From assembly GCF_017591435.1 (NCBI RefSeq), contig NC_059268.1:19739184-19803183 (forward strand): a stretch of 64,000 bases of DNA, read 5' to 3'. The notes below the pieces were generated by a model. It saw only the letters and a program-made list of their open reading frames with translations, did no database searches and was not told the DNA's origin. This document shows, piece after piece, positions 47,401 through 64,000 of the stretch. How positions within the stretch are numbered: position 1 is the stretch's first letter; each line of letters begins with the position of its first letter. The stretch comes from Portunus trituberculatus. Taxonomy: Eukaryota > Arthropoda > Malacostraca > Decapoda > Portunidae. Position numbers and translations under genes: made by a program.

Positions 47401-47788
47401 TGACCAGCATTTGAAAATTGACAATTTTTGAAATTTGCCAAAAAAATTCTAGGACTTAAATGAAAAATGTGTGCCCACACATTTCTTTAGTATATATCAG
47501 AGAATCAAATGTAAAAAAAATTATAATGAAAGCATGATGAACTAGTTCCAGACAGCTTTAAGTGGACTTCAACTAATCATCCAAGGACACTATTAACCCA
47601 TAAAGGTCTTCCTAATATATTGCTTGGTCATAGCAAAGAATATTGACAGAATCAATTGAAGTAGATAGTAAGTTCTTGATTGGCCCCTAGGATGCTCAGT
47701 TAAAAAATTTGAAATTACCTCTCCAAATATGTCAAACTATCAGCAGTAAGGTTAGATTGTTAGGTTGATTTTCCCTCTTGCTAAGCAT

Positions 47789-48053
<265 letters not shown>

Positions 48054-48559
48054 TTACTTAATTCAACAGGAGCAAAATTACACTGCTATTTGTATTGGCT
48101 ACAGGTTCTTTTTTTCTTCTCATTTGTTGAGGTTTACTTGTCTTAGTGTAAATCATCACTAACATCTGATAGACTTAGTATTTCAGTTGAATACTATAGA
48201 TTTTTTTTGTTTTGTTTTTTTAAATAAAATAACTTCATTACTCAAAAGTTTAGTTTTGCCATTTTTACACATAACAACTGTACAATACACCTACAATATG
48301 CCTGTGGCTGTGTAATGAGTCACACTAAGGTCTCACTGGTCTTGTATATACTGGGCTGAGAATGAGAACTCCCTATCATGACTCACCAAAAAGCCATTGC
48401 TACTGTTTCCTATCTTGCCAGTACACATGCTCACATAAGACATTCCACATTAATATCCTCACTGAGATTGTAAGACAATGGAAGGTCCTAAACAAAGGGG
48501 TGGTAATAATAATTCCAGTGCATAGTTTACTTGTTTGATGTTGCAAGATTTATCCAAAA

Positions 48560-48565
48560 TTTAAT
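48560..48565 (-). promoter_or_regulatory. Possible poly(A) signal of ATP5F1C
   Basis: ATTAAA on the minus strand lies about 115 nt after the stop codon. I saw no AATAAA closer. Confidence 0.3.
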
Positions 48566-48679
48566 CCATACTCAATTGCATTGCAAGACTTTTAGAACAG
48601 TATCTCTCCCTGTGAATGATCTAAAGTTGCAATATTCCCAAAAAACTCAAGGAAACTGAAATTATGAGAATATTTCTGT

Positions 48680-53468
<4,789 letters not shown>

Positions 53469-54043
53469 TTTGGGGTGGATGAGGCAGCAGCCGCGGCGAC
53501 TCGGGAAGCTCGGAGTGTTGGTGCAGCAGCAGCAGCAGACCACAGCTGCCCGGTGGTGTCTGGCACCTCATTCATTCGTAATAGGATTAGCAGGTATTGT
53601 GATATACTCAAATGAATAAGTGACCAATATCAAAACTTATCCAAAAGTTACTGGAATCCGATAAAATATTTATTTTTAATTGATTTCATACGTATATTCA
53701 GTATTCATTCATTAGGTTCATAAATCCTAATCACTGGCACTGTTTGGCACCTCCTCGTTTTCTATCAAGATAGTGAGCTTGATTTAGAAAATTTCTGATA
53801 AATATATAAATCTGTCAAAGTTAATGGAATCTGAAACAAAGTAATTTTGTTTTTATGAGGCTGATATATAAAACTAATTCATTGCAGACTAGTAGGCGCG
53901 GCAGTAGGCAGTAAGCAGCGTCAAGCTCAAGATTCTTGGGACACGCATGCGCACAAGGTCAACTTGCCACTATTTTCGCAGCTCAAGCACAACAACTTGG
54001 GAGGCGGTACAAACACATATGTAGTAAGCTTACCTTCACCAAA
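53469..54043. promoter_or_regulatory. Shared (bidirectional) promoter region of ATP5F1C and XRCC1
   Basis: The two start codons are 575 bp apart and point away from each other. GC-rich patches lie next to each gene. An NRF1-like site, CACGCATGCGCA (53942-53953, core GCATGCGC), lies about 90 bp upstream of the XRCC1 ATG. NRF1-type factors are known regulators of nuclear genes for mitochondrial proteins. I see no clear TATA box. Both 5' UTRs must lie here. Confidence 0.55.
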
Positions 54044-62923
<8,880 letters not shown>

Positions 62924-62942
62924 AAGTAAGTAAAGGATGATG

Positions 62943-63315
62943 CAGTGGAATCTCGGTTACCTAATGCTTCCCTTTTTAATGGATTGTTTTTTGAAAGATA
63001 TTTTGAATGTGCTTTGATAGCCGGAATATAATTTGGTTCTGGAACAAAGTTACTGATTTCAAATATTAAAGGAGTAAACAAAAGGTGCCATTTTACGAGT
63101 GTGTCATTAAGTTCATTCATGGGATCCTTTGTGGATAAATCATTTTTGAAGTGGAGATGTTGTGAAGCAGCCATCATAGCAGTGGGGGGTGTATTCTATT
63201 CAGCTGCTAAGACTGAGTAGATGTGTTTCTTGAAACAAACTGATTTGTTTTGCACTGATTTTGATTTTGAGTGACATTCAGGAACAAATCAAGTTTAAGA
63301 ACTGAGGTTCCACTG
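62943..63315. mobile_element. pogo/Tigger-like MITE in the XRCC1 3' region
   Basis: Terminal inverted repeats begin CAGTGGAATCTCGGTT at 62943 and, on the opposite strand from 63315, CAGTGGAACCTCAGTT, agreeing at 14 of 16 positions. The 373-bp interior has no coding capacity. CAGT-starting termini with a CTCGGTTAA-type continuation are usual for pogo/Tigger elements, which duplicate TA. The right flank is TA and the left is TG, so the duplication is imperfect. The element starts 20 nt after the XRCC1 stop. Confidence 0.7.
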
Positions 63316-63328
63316 TATATCCATTTTT

Positions 63329-63554
63329 AATAAAAGTACAAATATTCAGAAATGCTGATATTTATCCACATGAACCAGAGAAAATACTATGATCACTTCA
63401 TTTGTATACTAGATTGGTATTATTATTATTTTAACTATTTACTGTACATGTTGGTCATTAGTGTCATTTTCTTGGCTGGTGCAGACTGGAACACATCAAT
63501 TCTGTAATGTTATACAATACACTGCCAATATTGAATGGAAATATGAACAATAAA
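63329..63554 (+). promoter_or_regulatory. Candidate XRCC1 poly(A) signals
   Basis: AATAAA occurs at 63329-63334, just beyond the MITE, and at 63549-63554. Either would place the MITE inside the XRCC1 3' UTR. The remaining sequence to 64000 is AT-rich and I see no gene in it. Confidence 0.45.
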
Positions 63555-64000
63555 TGTTTTTTAGTTTTAATGATAAGCTTGTCATATTGTCCATTTTTGT
63601 ACTTGTTATTTCTGTATGGAAACAAAGATAATGTCGAGTGTGAAACTTTCTGGTTAATACAACCTAATTGCTTGTTTTACCTTCATTTTCTTATAGCACA
63701 GTATGATTAAATATTAACTTTTATATTCATATTTACTGAAATAATAGTTTCTCTGAGAATTACCAATTTTAAAAAGGAGAAATGAACTTGAATTAAAAAT
63801 AAAATAATACTATTAAATGTTAGGCTTGTCCACAAATTTCCACAGAGTTCATCCTATGTTAAGCAGTTACTAGACTAATATAGGTTTCCAAAGATGGTGG
63901 GATCTGCAGTCTGGATCAGTCAGTATTGTTCACTTTCAATATAATTCTCAGGTCTTATGAGAGGAAGAACTGACACATTACTGGCTGGGATGTTATTAGT

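Overview
This is a eukaryotic nuclear window. It most resembles a malacostracan crustacean, probably a decapod. The reasons are introns crowded with long (CT)n, (AC)n, (AT)n and trinucleotide tracts (about 9% of the window by my addition of tract lengths), tRNA-derived SINEs with (AC)n tails, CR1/jockey-type LINE remnants, a short interstitial (CCTAA)n array of the arthropod telomere type, and arthropod-like proteins. I ran no database search. All exon structures were built by hand from splice sites, reading phase and protein-family resemblance.

Four genes account for essentially all the coding sequence. (1) The 3' part of a BAIAP3/Unc-13-4B gene (+ strand, about 0.15-28.26 kb, 5' end outside the window) has about 25 small exons encoding C2A, MHD1, MHD2 and C2B; it acts in Ca2+-regulated vesicle priming and fusion. 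(2) A MESP-family bHLH transcription factor, probably sage-like (+ strand, CDS 39.1-43.8 kb, probable 5' UTR exon near 36.7 kb). (3) The mitochondrial F1-ATP synthase gamma subunit (- strand, 48.68-53.47 kb, six exons, complete). (4) XRCC1 (+ strand, 54.04-62.92 kb, 13 exons, complete apart from a one-base frame break). ATP5F1C and XRCC1 are head to head, with 575 bp between their start codons.

Between genes 1 and 2 (28.3-36.6 kb) and between genes 2 and 3 (43.8-48.7 kb) I see only AT-rich non-coding DNA and microsatellites. Mobile-element remnants are one tRNA-Val-like SINE family (three copies), a second poly(A)-tailed SINE, three dead LINE pieces and one pogo/Tigger-like MITE.

The most interesting signals concern splicing. 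A duplicated C2A calcium-loop exon lies in the BAIAP3 gene. A 39-nt phase-preserving microexon in the bHLH gene duplicates the start of helix 2 and sits behind a (GT)n(AT)n tract. There is an 84-nt phase-2/2 exon, or alternative start, in BAIAP3. A one-base break in an A5 run of XRCC1 would remove the second BRCT domain if it is real. I found no operon-like, CRISPR-like or other prokaryotic system.
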